A stretch of DNA of 22,313 bases, taken from the NCBI GenBank assembly GCA_904501815.1, contig CAJGCN010000008.1, forward strand, positions 1-22,313, read 5' to 3'. Made by a program: the position numbers and the translations under genes. The notes under the pieces were generated by a model, which was not told the origin of the DNA, searched no databases, and was given only the letters and a program-made list of their open reading frames with translations. The first letter of the stretch is position 1; each line of letters opens with the position of its first letter. Positions 1-7,652 of the stretch are shown here, in pieces. Origin of the DNA: an uncultured Clostridia bacterium (lineage in GTDB: Bacteria > Bacillota > Clostridia > Christensenellales > Borkfalkiaceae).

Positions 1-336
1 GCTGTCTTTCCCGATCAACGAGTTGGGCACATTGCCCGTAATCGCAACCAACGGAATAGAATCGAGCATTGCCGTTGCAATCCCCGTGACAAGATTGGTC
101 GCACCCGGTCCGCTCGTAGCGATACAAACGCCGACTTTACCCGTCGCGCGGGAATACCCGTCCGCCGCGTGCGACGCGCCTTGTTCGTGCGCGGTTAAGA
201 TATGGTTGATTTGGTCCTTATATTTATAGAGCGCGTCGTAGATATTGATAACCTGCCCGCCCGGATAGCCGAACACGTCCGTCACGCCTTGCTCTATCAA
301 GGTTTTTACGATAATTTCTGCACCTGTTAATTTCAT
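1..336 (-). CDS. ilvB: Acetolactate synthase large subunit, N-terminal 112 residues (partial)
   Basis: Thiamine-diphosphate enzyme that joins two pyruvates (or pyruvate and 2-oxobutyrate) in the first common step of valine, leucine and isoleucine synthesis; cytoplasmic. The visible N-terminus begins MKLTGAEIIVKTL, followed by VFGYPGGQV (residues 21-29), the AHEQGASHAADGYSR motif with the expected catalytic Glu51, and TSGPGATNLVTG (74-85), all typical of the ThDP PYR domain of this family. The gene runs off the left window edge, so about four fifths of the protein is missing. The start is the ATG at 336, preceded by AGGAGAAAGCA; this ribosome binding site overlaps the leuA stop codon, so the two are probably translationally coupled in one operon. 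Related ThDP enzymes share the fold, but the position behind leuA supports acetolactate synthase. Confidence 0.93.
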   Translation of the reverse strand, partial: MKLTGAEIIVKTLIEQGVTDVFGYPGGQVINIYDALYKYKDQINHILTAHEQGASHAADGYSRATGKVGVCIATSGPGATNLVTGIATAMLDSIPLVAITGNVPNSLIGKDS

Positions 337-346
337 TGCTTTCTCC

Positions 347-2011
347 TTAACTGTCTTTTAACATTCGGTTGACCGCCGAAACGAGCGCTTTCACCGACGA
401 AATCATAATATCGCTGTGAAGCCCCGTTCCCCAGTAAATTTTGCCTGCTCTGCAAATACTCACGTACGACGCGGCTTTGGACGAAGATTTTTCGTCGAGC
501 GCGTGCTCTACGTAGCTTTCGAGCGTAAATTCTTCTTTCAGAAAATCTTTAATCGCGTTGCATACGCAATCGAGTCTGCCGTTGCCCGAAACGATTTTTT
601 CAAATTGCTTACCTTCGTACGAAAGGCAAACCAAGCCGTTCACCTTTTCGCCGTCCGCTTCGAAACGGTTTTCAATGACGTCGAGTCTGTCGTTCACGTT
701 CACGAAATCCCGAAGGAAAATGTCGTATACTTCCTTCGCTTGCAATTCTCTGTGCTCGTGGTCGGAAATACTCTTCACGTGATAGCCGAACACTTCCCGC
801 ATTTTAGGCGGCAACACGAGCTTGAACTGCGTTTCAAGAATATACCCGATTCCCCCCTTTCCCGATTGGGAATTGATGCGGATAACGTCCGCTTCGTACT
901 CCCGCCCTACGTCGGCGGGGTCGATGGGAAGATAGGGTACAGTCCAAGTATTCAGCGCTCTTTCTTCACGGTATTTCATACCCTTTGCAATCGCGTCTTG
1001 ATGAGAGCCGGAAAACGCTGCGAACACGAGCGAACCGCTATACGGCTGACGGTCGCTGACTTTCATTCTCGTCACTTTTTCGTAAACGGCGGTAATCTTC
1101 GGCAAGTCGGAAAAATCAAGTTTGGGGTCAATCCCTTGCGAATACATATTCAACGCAAGCGTGATAATGTCCACGTTTCCCGTACGCTCGCCGTTGCCAA
1201 AAAGCGTACCTTCAATTCTATCTCCACCAGCCAACAAGCCCATTTCGCTATCGGCAATCGCGCAACCCCTGTCGTTATGCGGATGCAAGGAAATCACGAG
1301 ATTTTCTCTGCCTTTTAAATTTTTGCACATATATTCCACTTGGCTTGCATAGACGTGGGGCATAGAATGAGATACGGTGACGGGCAAATTGATAATCGCT
1401 TTATCGTCTGCCGTAGGTTTCCAAATATCCAGCACCGCGTTGCAAATTTCCACCGCAAATTCAGGTTCCGTACCCGTAAAGCTTTCGGGGGAATATTCAA
1501 AGGTAATCTTCCCTTTGGCTTTCGCTTTATATTCGTTGCAAAGCTTTGCGCCTTTCACGGCAATTTCGATAATTTCTTTTTTATCCCGTTTAAACACCTG
1601 TTCGCGTTGCGCCACCGACGTCGAATTATATAAATGCACGATTGCGTGCTTCGCGCCGTCAAGTGCTTCGAAAGTTTTTGCAATAATATGTTCTCTCGAT
1701 TGCGTTAAGACTTGAATCGTCACGTCGTCGGGGATTAAATTTTGCTCGATAAGAGTACGGCAAAACTCGTATTCCGTTTCGCTCGCGGCGGGAAAGCCCA
1801 CTTCGATTTCTTTAAAGCCTACGTCGCAAAGCAATTTGAAAAACTCAAGCTTTTCTTCTAAGCTCATAGGAATAATGAGCGCTTGGTTTCCGTCGCGCAA
1901 ATCCACGCTACACCACACGGGCGGTTTTTCAATCGACTGTTTTTTCATCCAGTCCATTGTCACCCCTTCGGGGGCAAAAAATTGTTTTACGTATTTATTG
2001 CTGTTTTTCAT
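347..2011 (-). CDS. leuA: 2-isopropylmalate synthase
   Basis: Condenses acetyl-CoA with 2-oxoisovalerate to 2-isopropylmalate, the committed step of leucine synthesis. At 554 residues it fits the longer LeuA subgroup typified by actinobacterial enzymes rather than the roughly 520-residue E. coli form. The N-terminal DRE-TIM metallolyase barrel shows SVDLRDGNQAL (residues 35-45, R39-D40) and the metal-binding SLHPHNDRG motif near residue 245, followed by GNGERTGNVD. The last 120 or so residues look like the LeuA allosteric domain that senses leucine. Start choice: a GTG at 2020 is in frame but directly abuts GGA; the ATG at 2011 has GGAG eight bases upstream and is preferred. It is preceded by a T-box leader and followed after 10 bases by ilvB. 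Confidence 0.95.
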   Translation of the reverse strand: MKNSNKYVKQFFAPEGVTMDWMKKQSIEKPPVWCSVDLRDGNQALIIPMSLEEKLEFFKLLCDVGFKEIEVGFPAASETEYEFCRTLIEQNLIPDDVTIQVLTQSREHIIAKTFEALDGAKHAIVHLYNSTSVAQREQVFKRDKKEIIEIAVKGAKLCNEYKAKAKGKITFEYSPESFTGTEPEFAVEICNAVLDIWKPTADDKAIINLPVTVSHSMPHVYASQVEYMCKNLKGRENLVISLHPHNDRGCAIADSEMGLLAGGDRIEGTLFGNGERTGNVDIITLALNMYSQGIDPKLDFSDLPKITAVYEKVTRMKVSDRQPYSGSLVFAAFSGSHQDAIAKGMKYREERALNTWTVPYLPIDPADVGREYEADVIRINSQSGKGGIGYILETQFKLVLPPKMREVFGYHVKSISDHEHRELQAKEVYDIFLRDFVNVNDRLDVIENRFEADGEKVNGLVCLSYEGKQFEKIVSGNGRLDCVCNAIKDFLKEEFTLESYVEHALDEKSSSKAASYVSICRAGKIYWGTGLHSDIMISSVKALVSAVNRMLKDS

Positions 2012-2039
2012 AATTACCACTCCATTTTACCGTTTAAAA

Positions 2040-2325
2040 AGGAAAATCGTCTCTTTCTTGGCGCAACGAAACGCCGTTGGAAAGAGACGAAGATTTTTCT
2101 TCGCGGTACCACTCTTTTTGGTGAAAAATTTCTCACCCACTCACGCTTAGCTTTGCGCTAAGACTTCTCTATTACGGGAGAACCCGTCCGAATCTACTAA
2201 GCGTTTTCGCCGTTCTCTCGGAGGCTCTGGGACGAGCTATGTTTTCTTACCCGTATCGACTCGCACCAACCGCCGACTCTCTGAAAGCAAGCATAAGAAA
2301 TTTATTTCCCTTCATCGCCTTTATT
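2040..2325 (-). ncRNA. T-box leader of the leuA-ilvB operon, probably leucine-specific
   Basis: The minus strand carries the T-box sequence AGAGTGGTACCGCG (2115-2102), whose UGG bulge pairs with the acceptor end of uncharged tRNA. Upstream lies the Stem I distal signature AGAGAGTCGGCGGTTGGTGCGA. The antiterminator can be drawn directly: AAAGAG pairs with CUCUUU and CGAAGA pairs with UCUUCG around the UGGUACCG bulge. A competing terminator follows. The best specifier codon candidate is CUC (Leu) at 2236-2234, followed by a purine as in known T-boxes; an alternative GUC reading three bases later cannot be excluded by eye. A hairpin CUUAGC-GCAAA-GCUAAG between Stem I and the T-box fits Stem III. 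Expected behaviour: readthrough into leuA-ilvB when tRNA-Leu is uncharged. Confidence 0.93.
2048..2089 (-). terminator. T-box regulated intrinsic terminator
   Basis: Read on the minus strand, CGTCTCTTTC (2089-2080) pairs perfectly with GAAAGAGACG (2057-2048) and is followed by ATTTTCCTTTTT. The 5' arm shares CUCUUU with the antiterminator, so the two structures exclude each other. Confidence 0.9.
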
Positions 2326-2355
2326 TAAAAATATATATTTTTAATAATTTGTATT

Positions 2356-2384
2356 ATTGTATACTATTTTTTAAGTTTTGTCAA
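2356..2384 (-). promoter_or_regulatory. Promoter of the T-box/leuA operon
   Basis: On the minus strand: TTGACA (2384-2379), a 17-base spacer, then TACAAT (2361-2356). Predicted transcription start is near 2349, about 25 bases before the first conserved T-box bases. Confidence 0.85.
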
Positions 2385-2411
2385 CCAAATTAAACGGGTT
2401 TTTTAATTTGG
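2385..2411. repeat. Inverted repeat abutting the leuA promoter -35 box
   Basis: CCAAATTAAA (2385-2394) and TTTAATTTGG (2402-2411) form a perfect 10-bp inverted repeat with a 7-base centre. It lies between the ilvE stop and the -35 hexamer of the leuA leader promoter and touches that hexamer. No U-tract follows on the minus strand (TTGACAAAAC comes next), so it is a poor terminator for ilvE; an upstream operator is the other reading. Confidence 0.5.
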
Positions 2412-2426
2412 TAAAATTTCTCGATG

Positions 2427-3488
2427 TTAAAGTTTATGAACCCAACCGAATTTATCTTCTGTCTTACCCCATTGAATACCCGTCAACAGGTCGTAGAGTT
2501 GTTGCGTAATTTCTCCGATTTTTCCGTCCCCGACGATATATTCCTTATCGCCGTAGGCAAGCTTTCCGATCGGAGATACGACTGCCGCCGTACCGCAACC
2601 CCACGCTTCTTTAAGCTCTCCGCTTTCCAACGCGGAAATAAGTTCATCTACGGATAAAAGCCGTTCGCTTACTTTATAGCCTAAATCCTTTAACACTTCA
2701 ATACAGCTCTTACGGGTAATACCCGGCAAAATTGAACCCGTGAGCATAGGGGTGACGATTTCGTCGCCGATTTTGAACATAACGTTCATAGCCCCGACTT
2801 CTTCGATATATTTTCTTTCTACGCCGTCTAACCAAAGAACTTGGGCATAGCCCATTTTCGCCGCCCGTTCACCTGCGCGAGTACTCGCCGCGTAGTTTCC
2901 GCCACACTTTGCAAAACCCGTTCCGCCACGTACGGTACGCACGTCTTCCGATTCTATCATAATATTTACAGGATTAATCCCTTCTTTATAATAGCTCCCC
3001 GAAGGCGACGCAATCAGCATAAACGTTGCGTTATGCACCGCGTGTACGCCGAGCGTTTCGTCGTTGCCGAACAAAAACGGACGAAGATATAAAGAAGTTC
3101 CGAACGAATACGGTACGAAGCGTTCTTCTAATTTCACGAAGGTTTCCAAAATTTGAAGAGCGTCCTGCTCGTCTAATAAAGGCAAACACATACGCTCTGC
3201 CGAACGGTTCATTCTGCGGATATTTTCCATAGGACGGAACAATTGCACGCCCCCGTCCGCTCTGCGATAAGCTTTTAAGCCCTCGAAGATTTCCGCGCCG
3301 TAATGCAAAACCGTTGACGCGGGATGCAGAGAAATTCTCCCGAACGGTACGATTCTTGCGTCGTGCCAGCCACTCTCGCTGTTATAATCCATCACGAACA
3401 TGTGGTCGGTGAATACTTTCCCAAATCCCAAACTTTCTTCCGCTTTTAAAGGTGCGGGAGTTGCCGTTTTCGTAATTGTAATTTCCAT
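2427..3488 (-). CDS. ilvE: Branched-chain amino acid aminotransferase
   Basis: PLP enzyme that reversibly transaminates the 2-oxoacids of valine, leucine and isoleucine with glutamate; cytoplasmic. The 353 residues fit the longer BCAT subgroup (eukaryotic-like, as in Bacillus). Visible features are HYGAEIFEGLKAYR (62-75), RMNRSAERMCLP (92-103), the PLP lysine within GGTGFAKCGGNYA (K194) and the cofactor motif YIEEVGAMNVMF (227-238). Start at 3488 follows AAGGGGATTTGTT. It has its own promoter about 85 bases upstream and no T-box, so it can be expressed independently of leuA, although transcription could read on into the leucine operon because no strong terminator separates them. Confidence 0.95.
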   Translation of the reverse strand: MEITITKTATPAPLKAEESLGFGKVFTDHMFVMDYNSESGWHDARIVPFGRISLHPASTVLHYGAEIFEGLKAYRRADGGVQLFRPMENIRRMNRSAERMCLPLLDEQDALQILETFVKLEERFVPYSFGTSLYLRPFLFGNDETLGVHAVHNATFMLIASPSGSYYKEGINPVNIMIESEDVRTVRGGTGFAKCGGNYAASTRAGERAAKMGYAQVLWLDGVERKYIEEVGAMNVMFKIGDEIVTPMLTGSILPGITRKSCIEVLKDLGYKVSERLLSVDELISALESGELKEAWGCGTAAVVSPIGKLAYGDKEYIVGDGKIGEITQQLYDLLTGIQWGKTEDKFGWVHKL

Positions 3489-3571
3489 AACAAATCCCCT
3501 TGCGTTTTATAATTCGAAAAACGAATTAAAACAATCGATACAATTTATTTATAGAATTATAAATTACAAAT

Positions 3572-3600
3572 ATAATAGCACACTCGGAAAGTTAAGTCAA
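3572..3600 (-). promoter_or_regulatory. ilvE promoter
   Basis: Minus strand TTGACT (3600-3595), 17-base spacer, TATTAT (3577-3572); predicted start near 3565, leaving a leader of about 75 bases with no recognisable riboswitch. Confidence 0.8.
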
Positions 3601-3662
3601 CGGTTTTGTAGGTGTTTTAATAAAGTTTTATGAAAAAATTTATTCCTTTTTTAAAAAGTGGC

Positions 3663-5291
3663 TTACTCCTGCTTTTCTGCGGTTTCCGCGTTCTCTTGCG
3701 CAAGAACGCTTTCCCCTTCTTCTTCGGCAAGATCAACGATAAATTGTTCGTTTTGTTCTTCGTATACCGAAAGCATAGGTTTTACGTCAAGACCTTTTTT
3801 ACGGTCGAAGTAGTTCTTAGTGATTTTAACGACGAGTCCGCTCAAAATCACGAGCCCGACAAGGTTAGGAAGAGCCATTAAGCCGTTAAAAGTATCCGAG
3901 ATTTGCCAAGCCAACTCGCTCTTTAAGGTTGCCGCTACGATAACGAGAAGAACGTAGACGACTTTAAAGGCGTATCTTGCAATCTTTCTGCCTTTTTCGC
4001 CCGTTTTTCTAAACAGGAAATCAATGGACTTTTCGCCGTAGTACGACCAAGCTAAAATCGTCGTAAACGCAAACAAAGGAATAATAACGGAATATACGAC
4101 CGTACCGAACGTGCCGAACACGCCTTCAAACGCCATCATAGAAACGGTAGTATTCGCATATACGAACTCGCCGTTCTTTTGTGCGTAAAGCACGGTTTCC
4201 ATACCTACCGTATCCCCGAAGCTTACCAAAATCACGAGCGCGGTAATCGTACAAATAATGAAGGTATCGAAAAATACTTCGAAAATACCCCAAAGACCTT
4301 GCTTGACGGGTTCACGGGTAGCGGAAGTGCTGTGCGCGATTACCGACGAACCAAGCCCTGCTTCGTTAGAGAATACGCCACGCGCAAGACCTTTTTGAAT
4401 AATTTGCGAAAATTCGTAGCCGATAAAGCCCGAAAGCGCAGATTCAACGCTGAAAATATTTTTGAAGATAAGCGCAAACGCCGCGCCGATCATGGTGATA
4501 TTTGCAAAGATAACTACGAGCGCCATTACGATAAAGAGTATGGACATAAAAGGGACGAGAACGGATGCTACCGTACCGATACTTTTTAATCCGCCGAGCA
4601 CGACGAGCGCTAATACGACTGCCACCACGATTCCGACGATTAACCCAACCGTTTGGTCGCTACCGGGCAACACCGCTTGATAAGTACTTGAAATGTTATT
4701 CGTTTGCGCACCGCTCATACCGATTGCCGCAAACAGACAGAACACCGCCGCCATAACGCCGAGCGTTTTGCCTAACCCACGCAAAAGCGAACCACCCTTG
4801 CCTTTTACGTTTCTGCCTAAGCCTTCGGAAAGATAATAAGCAGGTCCGCCCGAAAATTCGCCGTTCTTTTCCTTTTTACGGAAGAACATACCGAGTACGT
4901 TTTCGGCGTAGTTAGTCACCATACCGAAGAAAGCGGAAATCCACATCCAGAACACCGCGCCCGGACCGCCCGTCATAATAGCGGACGAAACGCCGACGAT
5001 ATTCCCCGTGCCGACCGTACCGGAAATAGCGGTGGCAAAGGCTTGGAACGGAGAAAGGGTGTTTTTATCCTTTTTCTTATCCTTTGCAGACTTTTTGCCT
5101 ATGCTCTTGACGGTGGGGATAATCGTTTCGCCCCACGAGGTGCCGAATTTGCGCACTTGCAGAAATTTACTGCGAACGGTGAGCAAAATACCCGCGCCGA
5201 GAATTAAAATAATCATCGGCCAGCCCCACACGACTGCGTTGACAGCCGAGTTGATTTTTTCGAGCGTATCGAAAAACAATAAGTTATACAT
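3663..5291 (-). CDS. Sodium:alanine/glycine symporter, AGCS family
   Basis: Integral membrane protein of 542 residues, predicted to import alanine or glycine with sodium. Family signatures are AISGTVGTGNIVGVSSAI (88-105), SGGPAYYLSEGLG (147-159) and GVFSNEAGLGSS in the second half; many hydrophobic segments follow, then an acidic, glutamate-rich cytoplasmic tail with no obvious domain. The frame stays open upstream to 5582, but that stretch is the riboswitch; the ATG at 5291 has AGGAGG at ideal spacing and starts the protein at MYNLLFF. It is a single-gene unit behind a glycine riboswitch, which points to glycine as substrate or metabolic cue. AlsT/DagA-type names are used for such proteins, but exact specificity cannot be read from sequence. 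Confidence 0.93.
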   Translation of the reverse strand: MYNLLFFDTLEKINSAVNAVVWGWPMIILILGAGILLTVRSKFLQVRKFGTSWGETIIPTVKSIGKKSAKDKKKDKNTLSPFQAFATAISGTVGTGNIVGVSSAIMTGGPGAVFWMWISAFFGMVTNYAENVLGMFFRKKEKNGEFSGGPAYYLSEGLGRNVKGKGGSLLRGLGKTLGVMAAVFCLFAAIGMSGAQTNNISSTYQAVLPGSDQTVGLIVGIVVAVVLALVVLGGLKSIGTVASVLVPFMSILFIVMALVVIFANITMIGAAFALIFKNIFSVESALSGFIGYEFSQIIQKGLARGVFSNEAGLGSSVIAHSTSATREPVKQGLWGIFEVFFDTFIICTITALVILVSFGDTVGMETVLYAQKNGEFVYANTTVSMMAFEGVFGTFGTVVYSVIIPLFAFTTILAWSYYGEKSIDFLFRKTGEKGRKIARYAFKVVYVLLVIVAATLKSELAWQISDTFNGLMALPNLVGLVILSGLVVKITKNYFDRKKGLDVKPMLSVYEEQNEQFIVDLAEEEGESVLAQENAETAEKQE

Positions 5292-5336
5292 ATAAACCTC
5301 CTCGCTTTCGCGATTTAAAATTTTTTCAAAAATAAA

Positions 5337-5362
5337 ACGGAGTAGCCTATTCGCCACTCCGT
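5337..5362 (-). terminator. Intrinsic terminator downstream of the glycine riboswitch
   Basis: Minus strand ACGGAGTGGC pairs with GCTACTCCGT (one G-U pair) around a GAATAG loop, followed by TTTATTTTTG. It sits between the aptamer and the symporter start. Its 5' arm CGGAGTG is complementary to CACTCCG at the 5' edge of the aptamer, giving an alternative pairing. Confidence 0.88.
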
Positions 5363-5399
5363 CGGTTTCGTAAAAATATCCCTGCGTAAGGGAAAACAA

Positions 5400-5500
5400 A
5401 AACTCTGTCCTTTTGCCTGAGAGATTAACGGCTTGCGCCGTCTTGCCCCTTCGGCACTCACTCAAACTTGCGTTCTGCGAGATTCTCCGGAGTGTCATCT
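5400..5500 (-). ncRNA. Glycine riboswitch, single complete aptamer
   Basis: On the minus strand the 3' half holds the highly conserved CTCTCAGGCAAAAGGACAGAG (5422-5402, read on the minus strand), preceded by GTGCCGAAGGGGCAA, both diagnostic of the gcvT-type glycine aptamer. Only one complete aptamer core is visible. The preceding 40 bases include AAGGGAAAC, nearly complementary to GTTTTCCCTT just 3' of the aptamer, which could form an outer closing stem or a ghost-aptamer remnant. A terminator follows, so control is transcriptional. Singlet glycine riboswitches ahead of sodium:amino-acid symporters are known, with at least one studied as an OFF switch; the direction here is inferred, not shown. 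Confidence 0.93.
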
Positions 5501-5553
5501 GACCACAGTCGGTTTCCCTTCTGCAATCTTCTTTTGACAATGAAATTTTAATT

Positions 5554-5582
5554 ATTATAGCAAAATCAATCGCTCTTGTCAA
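5554..5582 (-). promoter_or_regulatory. Promoter of the riboswitch/symporter transcript
   Basis: Minus strand TTGACA (5582-5577), 17-base spacer, TATAAT (5559-5554): full consensus. Predicted start near 5547, just upstream of the riboswitch. Confidence 0.9.
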
Positions 5583-5629
5583 CGGTTTTTTCGATACTTT
5601 TCGACAATATTTTCACTTTTTTCGATTTA

Positions 5630-6595
5630 TTAGCCTTCTAAACCGTCCGAAGCGATTGCGTACGCTCCGTAAACGCCTGCGAGATTGCCGAGCTTTGCGC
5701 CTACGATTTTCAACGGTACGATATCCATTGCGATATACGTTCTTTCGTCAACGGCTTTTCTTAACGGCTCGAACAAGGCTTCCCCTTCGTTGGCTACGCC
5801 ACCGCCCAAAACGATCGCTTCGGGGCGGAAAATATTCACGAAGTCGGCAATCCCTTCGGAGAGATAGCCCACGTATTGCTCGATTACCTTTTTTGCCGTT
5901 TTATCGCCCAGTTTCGCCGCTTCAAACGCCGTTCTGCCGTCTACGTTTTCAATCTTCCCTTCAGCAATCCACCACATTTTACTTTCTAAGTCTTCGACCA
6001 TTGCGTGCCGAGTTTGAGAGATTAACGCGGTTGCGGAAGCGTATTTTTCATAACAGCCCTTACGCCCGCACGAACAGGTCAGCCCGCCTTCACGAATGGT
6101 GATATGCCCAAGCTCTGCGCCTGCGCTTTTATAGCCTTCAATCAGTTTCCCGTCAAAGACCATACCGCCACCGATCCCCGTGCCTATGGTGAGCAAAATA
6201 CTGCTTTGGTATTGCGCCGTCGCGCCGAATTTCGCTTCGCCCAAAGCAGCCACGTTCGCATCATTCGCCACGAATACCTGCTTTTTCGTAAATTGAGAGA
6301 GCCGTTCCGCAAACGGAACGGTATCCCAACCGAAATTCGTCCAACGAAGCACTACGCCCGCCTTGCTGTCTACCACGCCCGGCGAACCGACGCCGATAGC
6401 CACGACGTCGGCGTATGAAACGCCTTGACGTTCGGCAAGCGTTTTAGAAAGCTCCGCAAGATTGCGAAGAGTGCCTTCAAAGCCGTCTTCTTTATTCGTT
6501 TTAATACGGCTCGTGCCAAGAAGCTCGCCGTCTTTCGTAAACAGCGCGCCCTTTGCACTCATACCGCCAAGATCGATACCAATGATATATTCCAT
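5630..6595 (-). CDS. ROK-family sugar kinase, probably glucokinase
   Basis: ATP-dependent hexokinase-fold enzyme of 321 residues, predicted to phosphorylate glucose or a related sugar in the cytoplasm. Visible are the phosphate-1 loop GIDLGGMSAKG (6-16, with Met where Thr or Ser is usual), the catalytic region ANDANVAALGE (110-120, D112 the likely base), GTGIGGG (138-144), the sugar-contact ELGH (161-164) and the ROK zinc motif CSCGRKGCYE (174-183). There is no N-terminal helix-turn-helix, so it is a kinase rather than a ROK repressor. It is the last gene of the galacturonate operon, starting 3 bases after the kdgK stop without its own clear ribosome binding site, so it is likely translationally coupled. 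Its role in uronate use is not obvious; glucose freed from plant polysaccharide is one possibility. Confidence 0.88.
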   Translation of the reverse strand: MEYIIGIDLGGMSAKGALFTKDGELLGTSRIKTNKEDGFEGTLRNLAELSKTLAERQGVSYADVVAIGVGSPGVVDSKAGVVLRWTNFGWDTVPFAERLSQFTKKQVFVANDANVAALGEAKFGATAQYQSSILLTIGTGIGGGMVFDGKLIEGYKSAGAELGHITIREGGLTCSCGRKGCYEKYASATALISQTRHAMVEDLESKMWWIAEGKIENVDGRTAFEAAKLGDKTAKKVIEQYVGYLSEGIADFVNIFRPEAIVLGGGVANEGEALFEPLRKAVDERTYIAMDIVPLKIVGAKLGNLAGVYGAYAIASDGLEG

Positions 6596-6598
6596 AAT

Positions 6599-7621
6599 TT
6601 ATCTTTGAACTCTACCGCTTGCATCCCCGCCCGCAAGGTTCATTACTTCGGCAACGGACACCATGTTGTAGTCCCCTTCAATGGAGTGTTTCAAACAGCT
6701 TGCCGCTACGGCAAATTCAATCGCCTTTTGCGGTTCTGCACCGTTTACGAGCGAATAGATAAGCCCACCGCCGAAAGAGTCGCCACCGCCTACGCGGTCA
6801 ACGATATGCATAGAATATTTCTTTGAGAAATACGCTTCGCCGTTCGTATAGAGCATACCCGACCAGTCGTTGTCGTTTGCGCTCTTGCTTTCTCTGAGGG
6901 TAATCGCAACGCCTTTGAAATTAAAGCGTTCGGTAAGTTTTTTCGCAACGGAAATATAGCCGTTTCTATCCAACTTTCCGCCGTAGATATCCGTATTGTC
7001 CGCTTCGATACCGAACACGTCTTTCGCATCTTCTTCGTTGGCGATACAGTAGTCGATATATTCGCAAAGCTTCGCCATTACTTGCCCTGCTTTTTCCTTG
7101 CTCCAAAGCTTTTTACGGAAGTTCAAATCGCAAGAAATGGTAATATTCTTTTCTTTCGCCGCCTTACAAGCTTCCAAGCAAATTTCCGCTACTTCGTCGC
7201 TCAAAGCGGGAGTGATACCCGTGAAATGGAACCATTCTACGCCTTCGAAAATCGCATTCCAGTCAAAATCCGCTTTCTTCGCCGTTGCGATAGACGAATA
7301 CGCTCTGTCGTAAACGACCTTAGAAGGACGTTGGCTCGCGCCTTTTTCACAATAGTAAATACCTACTCTATCCCCACCGCGAACGATTTTAGACGTATCT
7401 ACGCCGAACTTACGCAAAGAGTTTACCGCCGCCTGTCCGATCTCGTGCGCAGGAAGCTTAGATACGAACGCTACGTCTAAGCCGTAGTTCGCCAAAGACA
7501 CCGCGACGTTTGCTTCCGCACCGCCGAAGGTTGCTTCATACTTTTCGCTTTGCACGAAGCGAAGATAGTTTTCGGGAGCGAGTCTTAACATCAATTCCCC
7601 AAAAGTGATAACTTTTTTCAT
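6599..7621 (-). CDS. kdgK: 2-keto-3-deoxygluconate kinase (PfkB family)
   Basis: Phosphorylates 2-keto-3-deoxygluconate to KDPG with ATP, linking altronate dehydratase to KDPG aldolase. The 340-residue protein begins MKKVITFGELMLRL, has the PfkB sugar-binding motif FGGAEANVA (32-40) and the anion-hole/catalytic-base motif DRVGGGDSFGGGL (D281 the likely base). Start choice: an in-frame start at 7672 would overlap eda and adds a lysine-rich tail; the ATG at 7621 has AAGGAG nine bases upstream and matches the family N-terminus. PfkB kinases differ in specificity, but immediate linkage to eda, uxaA and uxaC makes KDG the expected substrate. Confidence 0.92.
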   Translation of the reverse strand: MKKVITFGELMLRLAPENYLRFVQSEKYEATFGGAEANVAVSLANYGLDVAFVSKLPAHEIGQAAVNSLRKFGVDTSKIVRGGDRVGIYYCEKGASQRPSKVVYDRAYSSIATAKKADFDWNAIFEGVEWFHFTGITPALSDEVAEICLEACKAAKEKNITISCDLNFRKKLWSKEKAGQVMAKLCEYIDYCIANEEDAKDVFGIEADNTDIYGGKLDRNGYISVAKKLTERFNFKGVAITLRESKSANDNDWSGMLYTNGEAYFSKKYSMHIVDRVGGGDSFGGGLIYSLVNGAEPQKAIEFAVAASCLKHSIEGDYNMVSVAEVMNLAGGDASGRVQR

Positions 7622-7652
7622 AATAATTTTCTCCTTAACTTTATTTATCGTT

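Noticed and set aside
416..1318. 300-codon open frame on the plus strand opposite leuA
   Set aside because: It is antisense to a clear leuA, is rich in Arg, Phe and His as such shadows are, and has no recognisable domain.
2405..2425. Possible CodY box between ilvE and the leuA leader
   Set aside because: The best alignment to the known 15-base CodY consensus has about five mismatches, too many to support.
5292..5582. N-terminal extension of the symporter gene
   Set aside because: The extra codons lie in the glycine riboswitch and its terminator; the ATG at 5291 has a strong ribosome binding site.
5600..5606. TGTCGAA on the minus strand resembling a Spo0A box
   Set aside because: A seven-base match is expected by chance in this AT-rich, CGAA-rich stretch, and nothing else in the window points to sporulation.
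5592..5630. Terminator after the ROK kinase gene
   Set aside because: The bases hold repeated TCGAAAA words but no stable hairpin with a U-tract, so no terminator is called for this operon.
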